NCBI GenBank assembly: GCA_030704615.1
Contig: CM060731.1
Span: forward strand, 75,746,756-75,810,755
DNA length: 64,000 nt
Direction of reading: 5' to 3'
Source of the DNA: Takakia lepidozioides
Taxonomy: Eukaryota; Streptophyta; Takakiopsida; Takakiales; Takakiaceae
Shown: positions 1 through 13,519 of the stretch, one piece after another
Layout: each line of letters begins with the position of its first letter
How positions within the stretch are numbered: the first letter of the stretch is position 1
Position numbers and translations under genes: made by a program
Notes under the pieces: generated by a model
The model's input: the letters and a program-made list of their open reading frames with translations, nothing else
What the model was told of the DNA's origin: nothing
The model's database searches: none

Positions 1-283
1 TTCCCTGTGTTAGATTCTTCATGCTGATGCACTCTTGCAAGAGACAGACACAAGTCTTGAAGTCTGCCTGAATGCCTGGCTGGTTCAGAACGTGCAATGC
101 CTGTTTCAATTGTCCTGCCTCACATAGTGTCCTCACTTCCGCACAAGTGCAAGAAGAACTCTTGTTGACTGCCTCTTTTTGTCCGCTGTGAAAAGCAGTA
201 GTGATAGTGTAGGTGCTGCCCCTGTTGTCAGTCTGATGTCCAACAAACAACTGGGACTGATTCAAACCTGCCTTTCTGCATGG
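1..283 (-). CDS. Partial PPR protein, N-terminal part, truncated by window edge
   Basis: The minus strand is open from 283 to the window edge (a TGA lies just upstream at 284-286). It encodes an N-terminal polar stretch followed by a pentatricopeptide-type helix pair: VRTLCEAGQLKQALHVL, then an ADFKTCVCLLQECISMKNL segment. This is the usual opening of plant PLS-class PPR proteins, which bind organellar RNA. No in-frame ATG occurs in the N-terminal part, so the start probably lies in an upstream exon, or the copy is broken. The gene continues to the left of the window. The family call is firm for the last 45 residues. The subclass (E, DYW or other) cannot be seen. Confidence 0.6.
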
Positions 284-286
284 TCA

Positions 287-2108
287 AAACTCTCTGTTAC
301 AACCTGTAGATTCAAACTCAAATTGTACATCTTAAAGCTGGTAGAACTTCACAGAAAGATGAATCCGTGGGGATAACGTTCTTGCTATATACAAACAATG
401 TTCCAGGAATTTGAAGTCCTCATCAAAACAGTACCGGCTGTATTCTCTGCCTGGAGCTCCATTGTTTACATCGATATTAGAACCAACACCAGATAGTGCT
501 CGACCTTTTATCATGGCACCTAGCTCTGCCTTCATCCGAGGAGGGTTCAACCAACTGTCAAGCCAAAGGACCTCCTTTGTGCACTTATGTCTGAAGTTCG
601 GTGATCTTGGACTTCTCTGTGAAAATCACAAATGGCCAGCTGAGCAGCCATATCTTCAAGCACGGCCTAGGGTAGAGCGCAAAGACTTTTCAATAATGGG
701 AACACCCATGGATAACCGGCTATCCTGTCTTAGTAATATGGAAAAGAAATTACTCATGCCAAGATAGGTTTGCTTTTGCTGCTTTCTCACGATGAAGAGC
801 AGGACTGTAGAAGGCAACTGAATATACAACACAGTGCAACAAAATAGCAAGCTTTGATCATAAGCCATCCTTACAAAAGGTTTTGCATCCTAAATGAAAA
901 CAGCCTCACCTTATCAAACCTGTTGTCCCACCATTGTAAAGGATCTGAGACGAATTCCTGCCGCAGCTGTTCCGGTTGCTTGGTCAGTGTGCAGCTCCTT
1001 ACCGGCCGAGTATAATTCAGTGCTAGTGTAGCTTACCAGAAAACTAAGCTCTCTCTTCTCTCTCCATCTTTCTGTCAAGGTGTATGGCATTGGTTGTTAG
1101 AGCAGCAGTGCTGGAGTCCCCAATGTGCATATTACCATGATGTCGCCAAGCCTTACATCAACCCTCAGCTCCCTGTAATCAAATTGTCATCGGCCCTGCA
1201 CGAACGCTATTGCTTTTTCAGGATGAGGTTCCATACCCTTGTCTGTATCCCAATTCAGGAATACTGAAGGCAGGACAAGGGCGTTGACTGCACTCCTTCA
1301 TGATCGTAAAGTGGCTTCCTCGACCAAAACGGTTGTGGTTTTTGCTTGGATGGGTCAACAGTATGCAGCGAGAGACCCATAAGTTACGTTAAGACATGCA
1401 AAGTCCAAGGAGCCTGGCTTAAACCCATAAAGTGCAAGGATCTCGGCCCCGACATTGCCAAAGTGAAAGCCAATTCCAGCTCCAAAGCCTGAACTTTTGA
1501 TCTCCTGTTTGATGTAAGGCATCTCGCTCGTTCACCGCAAAGAGGACACAGGGATTGTCTATGGCGTCTCCCTCCACGCTCAGATGAGCGCCAGAGCAGA
1601 CAGTCATCCTGTGCCAGTAAGAAGAAAATGAGGGGGCGAGAAGAAAGACATGCGCATTTTACATGCATCCTGACAATGGAATCTTATCTAAGAACAGCAT
1701 GAGCAATCACAGCTGGAATTTGCAAACGAGACTTGTCCCATAGTTCTTAAAAGACAGATACCTACTGAGGGCCTAAGTTTTGCGAAGGCATTGCAACTTA
1801 TCATTGCAACTTATTGCTAGACAGTGGCTCGATGTTGAGCCTTTTTGGCAATGCACCCAGTCCAAAGAATTTTGTTTCAAGCTGGCCCCTTTTGGCTTGG
1901 GGGCATGCCATGGGCCGAATCTCGCCATCGGTCACCTTCTCATTCAGTACCTTACATGTGATGCCCTGGCTAATGGATTGGTTCTTGGGTGCAAAGTCCA
2001 ACATGCATGTTAGTGCTGTTTTCCATGCAATACCGGTACTTGGTGGAGAGTTATTAGAGCCGTTTAGGACTTCAGTATATAGTGAGCTCTTAAGAAGTTG
2101 GAACTAGG
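287..2108. other. No supported gene
   Basis: Several short open frames occur on both strands, for example the minus strand at 332-868 and 1384-1668. None shows a domain I recognise or clear splice-consistent coding. The minus frames at 332-550 and 656-868 could hold 5' exons of the PPR gene at the left edge, but nothing in their sequence supports this. Confidence 0.4.
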
Positions 2109-2220
2109 AAGATAAACCTTTTCGAGAGTAAGCTTTCCCTACTTGATCCACGTTAACAAACACATGCAAGATAAACCTTTTCGAGAGTAAGCTTTCCCTA
2201 CTTGATCCACGTTAACAAAC
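2109..2220. repeat. 53-bp direct tandem repeat, two copies, period 59
   Basis: The 53 bases at 2109-2161 recur exactly at 2168-2220, separated by six bases. Two identical copies imply a recent duplication. No coding content was recognised. Confidence 0.9.
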
Positions 2221-2811
2221 CAAGACTAAATTCTAGTGTCGACAGAAGGTCGGAAGCTAGTTTAGCGTAGAACAGGAATAGGATGCCATATTGCCTCATC
2301 ATCATCACCACGTCATCTTCACCAGTCATCGTCACAACGTTTCGTAGCCATTGTCGTCAATTTGTTTGGAACATGCCCGGACTGCCTAAAAATAACCGGA
2401 AAATAACCGGGAGGTGTGTTGCAGCGCGGGGAAGGGATGAGGATGCCCCTATGTGCTTGAGGACTTGGTTTTATCTTGGTCTTAGCAAGCCGTGTTTCAA
2501 TCTATGCCCGCTCAGTTGCACTGTGGTGGTTCTCACAGACCAATCCGACATGACCTGACTATATACACAATGAGCACACACAAGGTCATTTTGGGTTGAT
2601 GGTCAGTCAAATCCTCCATAGGTCATAACACAAGGTCAAAGACAATGTGGTGAGGGCACCTTCTTCTTTCAGCCCGTTTGCCCTCTCATCAGACTGGGCC
2701 CTGTGATGCATATTGAATTTTGTAAGTTAGGCTTGTTGGGTGGATCTGTGGTGGTTTGGAGTGACTTTGACAAGTTACTGCCGATGTGGCAGCAGGAAAG
2801 TATCCAAAAAC

Positions 2812-2904
2812 AGATAACAGAGATGAGGAGAAGCTTTGGAATGAACATTTTTCCGACCCCAATCAATGGTGGGACAATGGGGACAAAAAGGTGAATGCCT
2901 GTTG
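2812..2904 (+). pseudogene. OSB-type PDF motif relic, copy 1
   Basis: This open segment reads NRDEEKLWNEHFSDPNQWW then DNGDKKVN. The pattern W-x4-F-x2-P-x2-WWDN matches the start of the plant organellar single-stranded DNA-binding (OSB) PDF motif, which in OSB1-4 proteins follows an SSB-like OB fold and binds single-stranded DNA in plastids or mitochondria. The following PDFKHK part and the OB fold are absent. It is probably an exon relic. Confidence 0.55.
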
Positions 2905-3132
2905 GACTGCAGAGAGAAGCAGGTGCAATTCAGAACAATTGATAGAACAAGGGACTGCTCACGAAGGCACCTTCTTCAATACATTTCAGCTTATTTTTCC
3001 CTGTTATCAGAGTCGTCCCTAAGTTTTCATGTTGAATTCTGGAAGTTAGCTCATTGGTGGATCTATGGTGGTTTTGGAGTGATTTAACATGTTGCTGCCA
3101 ATGTGGCAACAGGAAGGAAAATATCGAAAAAC

Positions 3133-3226
3133 AGATAACAGAGATGAGGAGAAGCTCTGGAATGAAAACATTTCCGATCCCAGTCAATGGTGGAACAATC
3201 GAGGCAAAAAGGTGAATGTCTGTTGG
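3133..3226 (+). pseudogene. OSB-type PDF motif relic, copy 2
   Basis: This is the second copy of the same motif, with the LWNE..SDPSQWW core followed by NNRGKKVN. One core Asp is replaced by Asn (WWNN instead of WWDN). The frame is open but again lacks the end of the PDF motif. Confidence 0.55.
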
Positions 3227-3375
3227 AAGCATACGCAAGTCAGCATAGGAACTAGTGTGATAAGTAGGGCTAGGGTGTTGGTTGGACCAATTCTAGGTTG
3301 TCATTGTCAGTTGCTAGCAGCAAGGCAAGGATGTATGCATGATTTGTACAGAGGAATGGATAGCTGAAGGAGCAG

Positions 3376-3758
3376 GGATAGAACGTCATTCTTCTTCAAA
3401 AATAAAATAGGTGCTCCCGCGGGGGATTTCGAATGTCGAATGAAATTCTTTGACAAATTTTCATCAATGTATTCGCGTAAAGCAGTCAGCTCCGTCTGAG
3501 ATAAATTGTAGATTGGGCCGAATGGTGGTTGAGCTCCTTCTTGCAACTCAATTGCAAAATCATAAGGTCGATGTTTTGGCAACACGTCTGCATTTTTCTT
3601 CTCGAAGACATCCTTGAAATCTTGATATTGAGTGGGTAATGTCGAAGTACCTTGGTTTATTGTGGTTTTTGATCGGAGTCGCATAAAGTGCAAATGTCGC
3701 GTCTTTCTTCGTAGCTCTCATGAAGGCTCTAGCTCCAAGAAACATGGATTGAATACCT
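3376..3758 (-). mobile_element. Ty3/gypsy pol fragment (protease-RT linker to RT start)
   Basis: Minus-strand translation gives the typical gypsy segment leading into reverse transcriptase: [20 protein letters not shown], then [25 protein letters not shown] and [11 protein letters not shown]. The upstream part ([14 protein letters not shown]) is in another frame, so the fragment is broken. Comparison with the neighbouring repeat unit shows that it interrupts unit 2 between GGATAGCTGA (ending near 3365) and CAGATTC (starting near 3759). It is a short fragment with no LTRs. Confidence 0.8.
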
Positions 3759-4057
3759 CCAGATTCGTCCAAGAGGGATTTTAAGCTCCATATTACCTAT
3801 GATTCCCTGTGGAAGGACAGGTGCAAGAAACATATGGTCAACTGGAAGCCGCAGCAACAACGACACAATTGATAAAATCAGGCATTGCTAAAATCAGGCA
3901 CCTTCCTCAACACATTTCATCCTGTTTTTTCCTCTTATCAAAATCGGCCCTAAATTTTCATGTTGAATTCTGCAAGTTAGCTGGTTGAGGGAACCTTTGA
4001 TAGTTTGGAGTGACTGACATAATACTGCCAATGTGACACAGGAAAGTATCTAGAAAC

Positions 4058-4151
4058 AGGTAACAGAGACGAGGAGAAGCTATGGAATGAATACTTTTCT
4101 GACCCCAGTTAATGGTGGGACAATCGAGGCAGAAAGGCGAATGCCTGTTGG
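4058..4151 (+). pseudogene. OSB-type PDF motif relic, copy 3 (with stop)
   Basis: This third copy has the core LWNEYFSDPS, then a TAA stop in place of the Gln of the other copies, then WWDNRGRKAN. It keeps WWDNR, the best match of the three to the OSB PDF motif. The CAA-to-TAA change shows that this copy is not translated as such. Confidence 0.55.
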
Positions 4152-4688
4152 ATTACAGAGAGTAGCAGATGCAATTAAGCATAGGAACTAGTGTGATAAG
4201 TTGAGTTCGGTGTTTCCTAGGACAAATCTAGGCTGTCATTGTCAGCTGCTAGCAACAAGGCAAGGATGTATGCATGATTTGTGCTGAGGCATGGATAGCT
4301 GATAGAGTGTGGGTCCAGATTCATTCAAGAGGGCCGGACTTCAAGCTCTAGATTACCTACGATTCCCTATGGATCAATAGCTACAAAAAACCTGCATGGG
4401 TAGATGGTCAACTAAAGGCAGCAGCACAGTTGATAAAATCAGGCACCTCAACCATGACCACAGCTTTTGAAAGAGGATCAAGAGAGGGAGTCCACAATGC
4501 CTCTTCTGGCACTTCTGGGCATGTGAAGATGCTTTGTGCAGCAGACTGACTGACAGAGGCTCTACAAACTTTAAACCAAGGAGGCATTTCAGCAGATTCA
4601 GATACTCTCTCGCTTAAGTGGAAGGTCTGGAAGCTGGAAAGTAGGTGCACACTGACATAAATCAAAGTGGATTCACGCCAAATGTTTT

Positions 4689-4764
4689 CTACTCAACACC
4701 CTTGTCAACATATATGTTGAGTGTGAGAGCATCATGGATGCTCACCAAGTGTTCAACAGACAGT
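4689..4764 (+). pseudogene. PPR repeat fragment
   Basis: This short plus-strand segment encodes LNTLVNIYVECESIMDAHQV. It aligns with the common plant PPR block in which an NTLVNMYAKCG-like stretch is followed by a DAxxVF element. Nothing before or after it continues as PPR, so it is an isolated relic about 25 residues long, just beyond the 3' end of the RCC1-repeat gene. Confidence 0.5.
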
Positions 4765-4878
4765 GCAGGGACCATTGCAGGTGTGACTTGGGCTCTAACC
4801 TCACATTAGAACTCATGATTAAGGCTTGCACAGTGACTATCTTATGCATTGATACTATCACACGAGGAACACAATTAT

Positions 4879-7800
4879 TCACTCTTTTATCACAAAAGTG
4901 AAACCACTCCCACAAAATACTCGAGGTTGGAGCTTGTGGTTTGAGCTACCCGTGTCACCGGAAACAGAGACCTCTGAAAGAAAACTGTGGTCTTCAATTG
5001 GTACATGTTGTGGAAGGTTCTGATCGTCAGTGGTGCCCAAACCGAGCTGCCCATGCTCTGCCCACCCCCAAACCATCACCGTGCCATCCTCTGCATTCAA
5101 CCCCCATGATCTTAACATTACTAAACATCGCAGGCAGATAACATGAGCTCTACCTAATGATACCATCCACCTAGGAATTTTGAATAGCAACAAGTGTTGA
5201 TCTTACCAAGTACAGCAGTTGAATGCTCTGCTCCAGCAGATACCCACAATGCCCGCCTGCACCCTAGACTACCAACTTTTCGAAGCCCAGGCAATGAGAC
5301 TTTTGAAATTAGCTGCACACCAACGTCTCTCCTCAGCTCACCCTTCCCTTCATCTTTGCCCACTGCCAAGGCCCTGCAAGATAAAGAAGCTTCCAGAAGG
5401 GCATGCTCATTGCTCTTCATGTTGCATATATGACCACTTTCTGCATTTGCAACTGGGAAATGGGAGCCACCCCGGCTTTTCTCCAATGCATAGGATGTAC
5501 TGCTGGCTACCATTTCAGACTGATTCTCTGCATCCTTAGAAGCTTCCTCACATGTTCTCCCAAATAGACTATGGGTACTGATCACATGGCTGTTACCAGA
5601 ATCCTCATGACGGGTGGTGGACGTTTGTGATGCTCTCCATAAGCTGCTCTCTGTTTGGGGATCTGATGGCAGGTAGCAATCCGAATCCTGGGATCCCAAC
5701 TGCCCGCAACGATTACTGCCCCATGCCCAGACCTGCTGTTCTTCTGCACTAGGTTGATCATACCGGAATTAGACAGTGGCACAATAACATTGTATCTCCA
5801 CTAGTCCTCCTAGAATACTCTGGAAGTTCAAAAGTAGGGTAAACATTATGAATAGTAATCTGACACATGCTATGTCCTCGAGTACTATATCCATCTATAC
5901 TTGCAGGTGACCTGTCCTTTGAGAACAAAGTAGAAGCGTTCAGACTGGTACCTTGCACAAAACTCAATTTGGATTATCAACAAATGATCCGTGAAGTTCA
6001 GTCACACCTGAAAGAGCCAGACCGTGGCTCCAACCAAGAGAGATTTGCCGTAACTGCAGACCTGAAGCTGCTGCAGAAGGAAGGAAAATATTGGGGCTAC
6101 TGTTGAAACCCCTGCCCCAGATATACAAGTGACCTGTCCCTGCAAAGAAAAGAATGAGTTACAAAGAATGACTAAGTAGCCAAATCACTTTTGTGCATGC
6201 CTGCAAGTTTGCAACTTACCAGTCAGAGCAGCACTGTGATCTCCATTTGCAGAAATGGTCACTATTCTCTGCATGTCCAACGCTGAGATGACCTGAGGGC
6301 GAGAAACTCGCCCAACCCCCTTGGTCCAGCTATCACTTCTCTCCCAAGGAGGAGTACCAAGCTGACCTCGTTTACTTGATCCAAATGCAAACACTCTTGC
6401 TGCCTCTGATGGCCCTGATGTAGCAGTCATAGCCAACAACCCTCTCACTTAGAGACCACCAGCCACTTTCCCACAGGAACTTGCAAATCATATATTATGA
6501 AGTGGATAAAGTTGATTGAAGTTCAGCAAAATTCTGTGGATGTATCCATTGGCCACTGTTGACTATTTGATCAGAAGCTCATTTCGTCCGATTTGAAAGA
6601 GAACAATGGCAATTGCTTGTTGATAGGAGAATACCACTTGTAGTTTAGTTGTGTAGGTTGCTAAACAACAAACAACCTGACTGTAGCAGACTCTTCCCCA
6701 TAGTCCAACCCCAGGGAAGAACCAAGGGTTCTTTCTTGCGTCGACTTTGACAGACAAAATTTAACAACAGATTCTCACCTTGGACAAGGGCAAGAGTGTG
6801 GCGCATGCCACAGGCAGCCATGGAAACCCTGGCAAACGCCAGATGCTCAACTAGACAGGGCCGAAGGCGCACTCCAAAGTCATCAAGCCCAAGCTGCCCA
6901 AACTTCCCATCCCCGCATGTATAAAGTTCTCCACTCTCTACAAGGCACAAGACTTCCAATGTTATAGATCCTCCCTGGCTGTGTTCTGGTGTCTGCCGGT
7001 CTCTGCCTTGCTCCTATTCCACCCTCTCTCTGTCTGTTTATGTCTGTGCTTCTCCCTGTGCAAGGGGACATGGCCACTATGTTGGAAGGTTTCTTTCTCT
7101 CCTCCATGTATCCAGGGGAAACCTGCCAAAATCTACATACACACTGACCTGACCAAAATCTACTCCTATGTGCCACATGCAGCAGTGCAGCTGTTGTGTC
7201 CGGAAAATAATGAGACTTTACAAAAGAAGCCTATAGGTTACATACCCCATGACTCTGACTTGGTGTCCTTCTGGCCTTCAAACTCAAGTTACAGTTGCAA
7301 GGATTTCTGAAATACTGCAGGACGCAAGAGCATTACGACGCCCTTGTAGAATTGAAGGAGGGAAAGCTGACCTGTAACAAAGGCTGTGTGGTTCCAGCCA
7401 GCAGCAACATTCTGGATTCGAAGACCCTGCAGTGGTTTGACAGGTCTTGGCAAGCTACTGCTTGCTTCATCACCATGACCAAGTGGCCCTGACTGACCAC
7501 GTCCCCAGGTGCCCACTTCGCCTCCTTCTACATCAATCAACCACCGTGATCAACTGCAAATTTTGGCGGAGGAAACCCCCACGTTCAAACCATTCATGAT
7601 CTCCGAAACCCACGTTGAAGGGGCCCATTCTTCAAAAAAGGAGGGCACCAAGGAAAGGGACAAGCCTAGTTGAACATATCAGCAACCTCTGAACTCATGG
7701 AAACTTAAAGCCCTTCCTCTAAGGTGACCAATTTGGCACCGCAACGCATGCAGAGACCTTGCCACACATAACGCAAGGCCTGTCATCGGAATTTGCAGAT

Positions 7801-8222
7801 GGCTGTTTGCCTCCATCCTTTCAGCTGAGCATTCTTCTACTCAGCCCTCCATCAACGAGGATCCTTTCTCCCAGGGTGCTGCTTGGCAGCGATAGCTGCA
7901 CATTAGCAAAAATTGACCCGGGAAAATGACAAACTTTTCTCCTAACAAAAATGGACGAGCTTCTTAAACCCTTCCTTCCAGAACAACTGTAGAATGATGT
8001 CCACTGAATGCCAACTTCAAACTATCATACCACAGTGGTTGCCTCGAATTCACAGTGCATACCAAGGACTGCCACAGCATGGGCGCCTCCACAAGCCATG
8101 TGGGTGATCGTTAGCCCGCATAATGCAGGCACACGCTGGGGTGCTAAAGTGTCACTCCAGGAACCAGAGCCCAGCTGCCCGTGCGTGCCCGCCCCCCAGC
8201 TCCATACTTCCGCCTCCCTCAT
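4879..8222 (-). CDS. RCC1-repeat (UVR8/RCC1 superfamily) protein
   Basis: Six exons (8063-8222, 7372-7527, 6779-6970, 6220-6414, 5207-5743, 4879-5090) join in phase from ATG to TGA and give about 483 residues. Each carries one RCC1 blade: WSWGAGTHGQLGSG, TWGRGQSGPLGHGD, YTCGDGKFGQLGLD, FAFGSSKRGQLGT, VWAWGSNRCGQLGS and VWGWAEHGQLGLGT. Each blade also has its AGxxHT-like partner (for example VAAGWNHTAFVTG). RCC1 repeats form a beta-propeller used for protein or chromatin binding. The order, the start at the first blade and the end (CGSGFTFVI) resemble the compact Arabidopsis RCC1-family protein At1g27060 (from memory). Function is not established. The UVR8 tryptophan photoreceptor triad and C27 tail are not evident. 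Exon 5 has a long insert (about 5330-5680) within blade 5. Start codons of this gene and METTL4 face apart. Confidence 0.85.
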
Positions 8223-8667
8223 GACTACTGGTCAGATTGCTTTGCCCTCAGTTCCCAAATGCAACCGCTCGTCGAATTGAGACTGCATGTAATGTTTAGG
8301 AGCTGAATTAATACACAGGAGAGATCGCTTCCATAGGGGACTTCCTAAACCCGCGAAACGTGAGCGCGCGGATCTCTTGCTTGGCAGATAAACGTTCCTG
8401 GAGCCCTTCCTCACTTCCGTTTGGCACTCTCTGTCCTCACTACGGAAGCCACCGCAACAACGGACATAAGGGGAAACGATGATTGCAGAGGTCAACGAGA
8501 ATCATCAGCACTTGCACTGAATCGAGGACCCTTCCCACTGTCCAGGAGAGGGATTAAACATTGCCGCAAAGAGGCACAAATGATGTGGATATGCTGATAT
8601 TGTGATGGAGAGATGTTGTCAGGGATGATGTGCAGAAGTTGTGAAGCATTGTCAGTACGCAACCAAC
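8223..8667. promoter_or_regulatory. Shared intergenic region of a divergent gene pair
   Basis: About 445 bp separate the ATG of the RCC1-repeat gene (minus, 8222) from the ATG of the METTL4-like gene (plus, 8668). Both 5' UTRs and promoters must fit here unless there are upstream exons, so a bidirectional promoter is likely. I see no convincing TATA box. Confidence 0.5.
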
Positions 8668-12214
<3,547 letters not shown>

Positions 12215-12755
12215 TCATGTGTGGACTCTGGAGCCCCACTCTTCAGTTCAAAAATACCTAAACTTTGATGTATTCATTTGATCTGCCACAAAAGGGAGTA
12301 TTTTTCCTTCAGAATTGATAAACATGTTGGTGAATTTAGGTCAGTTCCTTTATATGCTACGATCAACAAGAAAGGAATTGTACATCAAATTGTGTACTTC
12401 CCCATTGATATTAATTGAGGAGAGACATAGCTTTAACTACAAAGTCATAAACTGTTGCTGATGCCCCAGCCAGCAATATTTGTGCAATCTATTATGTGGA
12501 GCTTCCAGGTACGGTGATATACTTACAAAGCATGTGAGCAGAAGAGGATATACCAGAAATTCCTAGAATATTCTTGAAAAGATGCATTAGTGAGACTAAA
12601 ATGTGCAATTTGTGCTCACGAGTAGACTTGTGCTTATGTGAGCACAAACCACACGAAGAGAAATAGACATGGGAGAAATAGGCACAAAATCAGTCATGAA
12701 TATGGACGGGCACCCTATTTCCGTGGTTTGTTTTTCTGTACACACAAGCACATAA
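12215..12755. other. No gene seen
   Basis: AT-rich sequence downstream of the METTL4-like gene. It probably includes its 3' UTR. No coding similarity was recognised. Confidence 0.4.
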
Positions 12756-12759
12756 CAAT

Positions 12760-12955
12760 TCGTTAGCGAAATAAAACAATCTCACGTCATCTCTTATATG
12801 AAAAACCAAACACAACACATTTCGTTTCGCCACGAAACCATAGGATAATGACCTACGCAGCGATTCCTGAAAATTTCGCCAACGAAACCTAACATTTTGC
12901 TAACGAAATCCAATATTTCGTTGGCGAAACCCATTATTTCGCTGGCAAAACTCAA
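12760..12955. repeat. 21-bp tandem repeat built on a TTTCG..CGAAA palindrome
   Basis: From about 12868 to 12955 a 21-bp unit is repeated about four times with drift. Each unit centres on a short palindrome of the form TTTCGYYRRCGAAA. Two further single copies of the palindrome lie at about 12760 and 12820. Read on the minus strand, the unit gives a seven-residue period (FVGEI.., FVSKM.., FANEI.., FASEI..), which is a by-product of 21 being divisible by three. It may belong to the non-autonomous Helitron whose end lies near 13519. Confidence 0.7.
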
Positions 12956-13184
12956 TACCTTGATTTTTGTCGCTATCGAAACCGTTGTTTGCCTCATTAT
13001 ATTAAATTGTTCAACTATTGTTTGGTATTTGTGTGTTTTGGATGGTGTTGGTTATTGTGACTTTGTTTCCCTAATGTGTTATTCTTTTGTAGGATACCAA
13101 AACTGTAGATATGTGGAACTTGGAGCTTGTAGATATACATTATGGGTGCCTATTCTGCACTAGGGTTTTGGATTTAGGAACATA

Positions 13185-13325
13185 AATTAGCATAGAAACC
13201 CTATAAATGCACCATGTCTCCATATCCGCCAATGGTTTAATTCAGTTTTGAAAACATATAACTCCTATTACCGTGGTTTAAAAACATAAAACCCCCATGA
13301 CCGTGGGTTTGTGCTCCCACCGCTA
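13185..13325 (+). repeat. Dispersed repeat, copy 1
   Basis: This segment, with TATAAATGCACCA followed by GTTTTGAAAACATA and CCATGACCGTGGGTT, recurs near 45345-45485 in the same orientation with scattered differences. The TATAAA box-like element and the location upstream of a Helitron-type end suggest part of a transposable element. Confidence 0.7.
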
Positions 13326-13487
13326 TCCTCACGTCCTACCAACCCCCACAAATGGGACACTGGACTTTGCTTTTTTGTGCTCCTTGAAGACATCACTTAG
13401 GTCTGATGGATAAGCAGAGAATCTGAAGGTGCTGCTTGTTGCTTGCATGCTTTTAGGTCTGTTGGTGAATCTGCTTATTCTGGGTAA

Positions 13488-13519
13488 TTATTTCGAGCGG
13501 CACGCTCGAAATAAACTAG
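13488..13519 (+). mobile_element. Probable Helitron 3' terminus (hairpin plus CTAG)
   Basis: A perfect 12-bp inverted repeat (13488-13499 and 13503-13514, loop GCA) with a GC-rich tip CGAGCG/CGCTCG is followed at once by ACTAG then T. Helitrons end in CTRR a few bases after a short hairpin and insert between A and T, so CTAG followed by host T fits. The 5' TC end was not located. The 21-bp repeat and dispersed repeat upstream may lie inside the element. Confidence 0.5.

Larger units (their letters stand above)
2655..4440 (+). repeat. Tandem array of OSB-like exon units, three copies
   Basis: A unit of roughly 330-400 bp is present three times (about 2655-2935, 2960-3365 plus 3759-3880, and 3890-4440). 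Each carries the same order: a pyrimidine-rich stretch, a TTGAATT-containing block, a GTGGTTTGGAGTGA-like block, then a short open segment with the PDF-type motif. Units 2 and 3 also share a downstream block ending in a conserved GGATAGCTGA. Similarity extends over the non-coding flanks, so this is segmental duplication of an exon with its introns rather than repeats within one exon. Unit 2 is split by a gypsy fragment. Confidence 0.75.
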
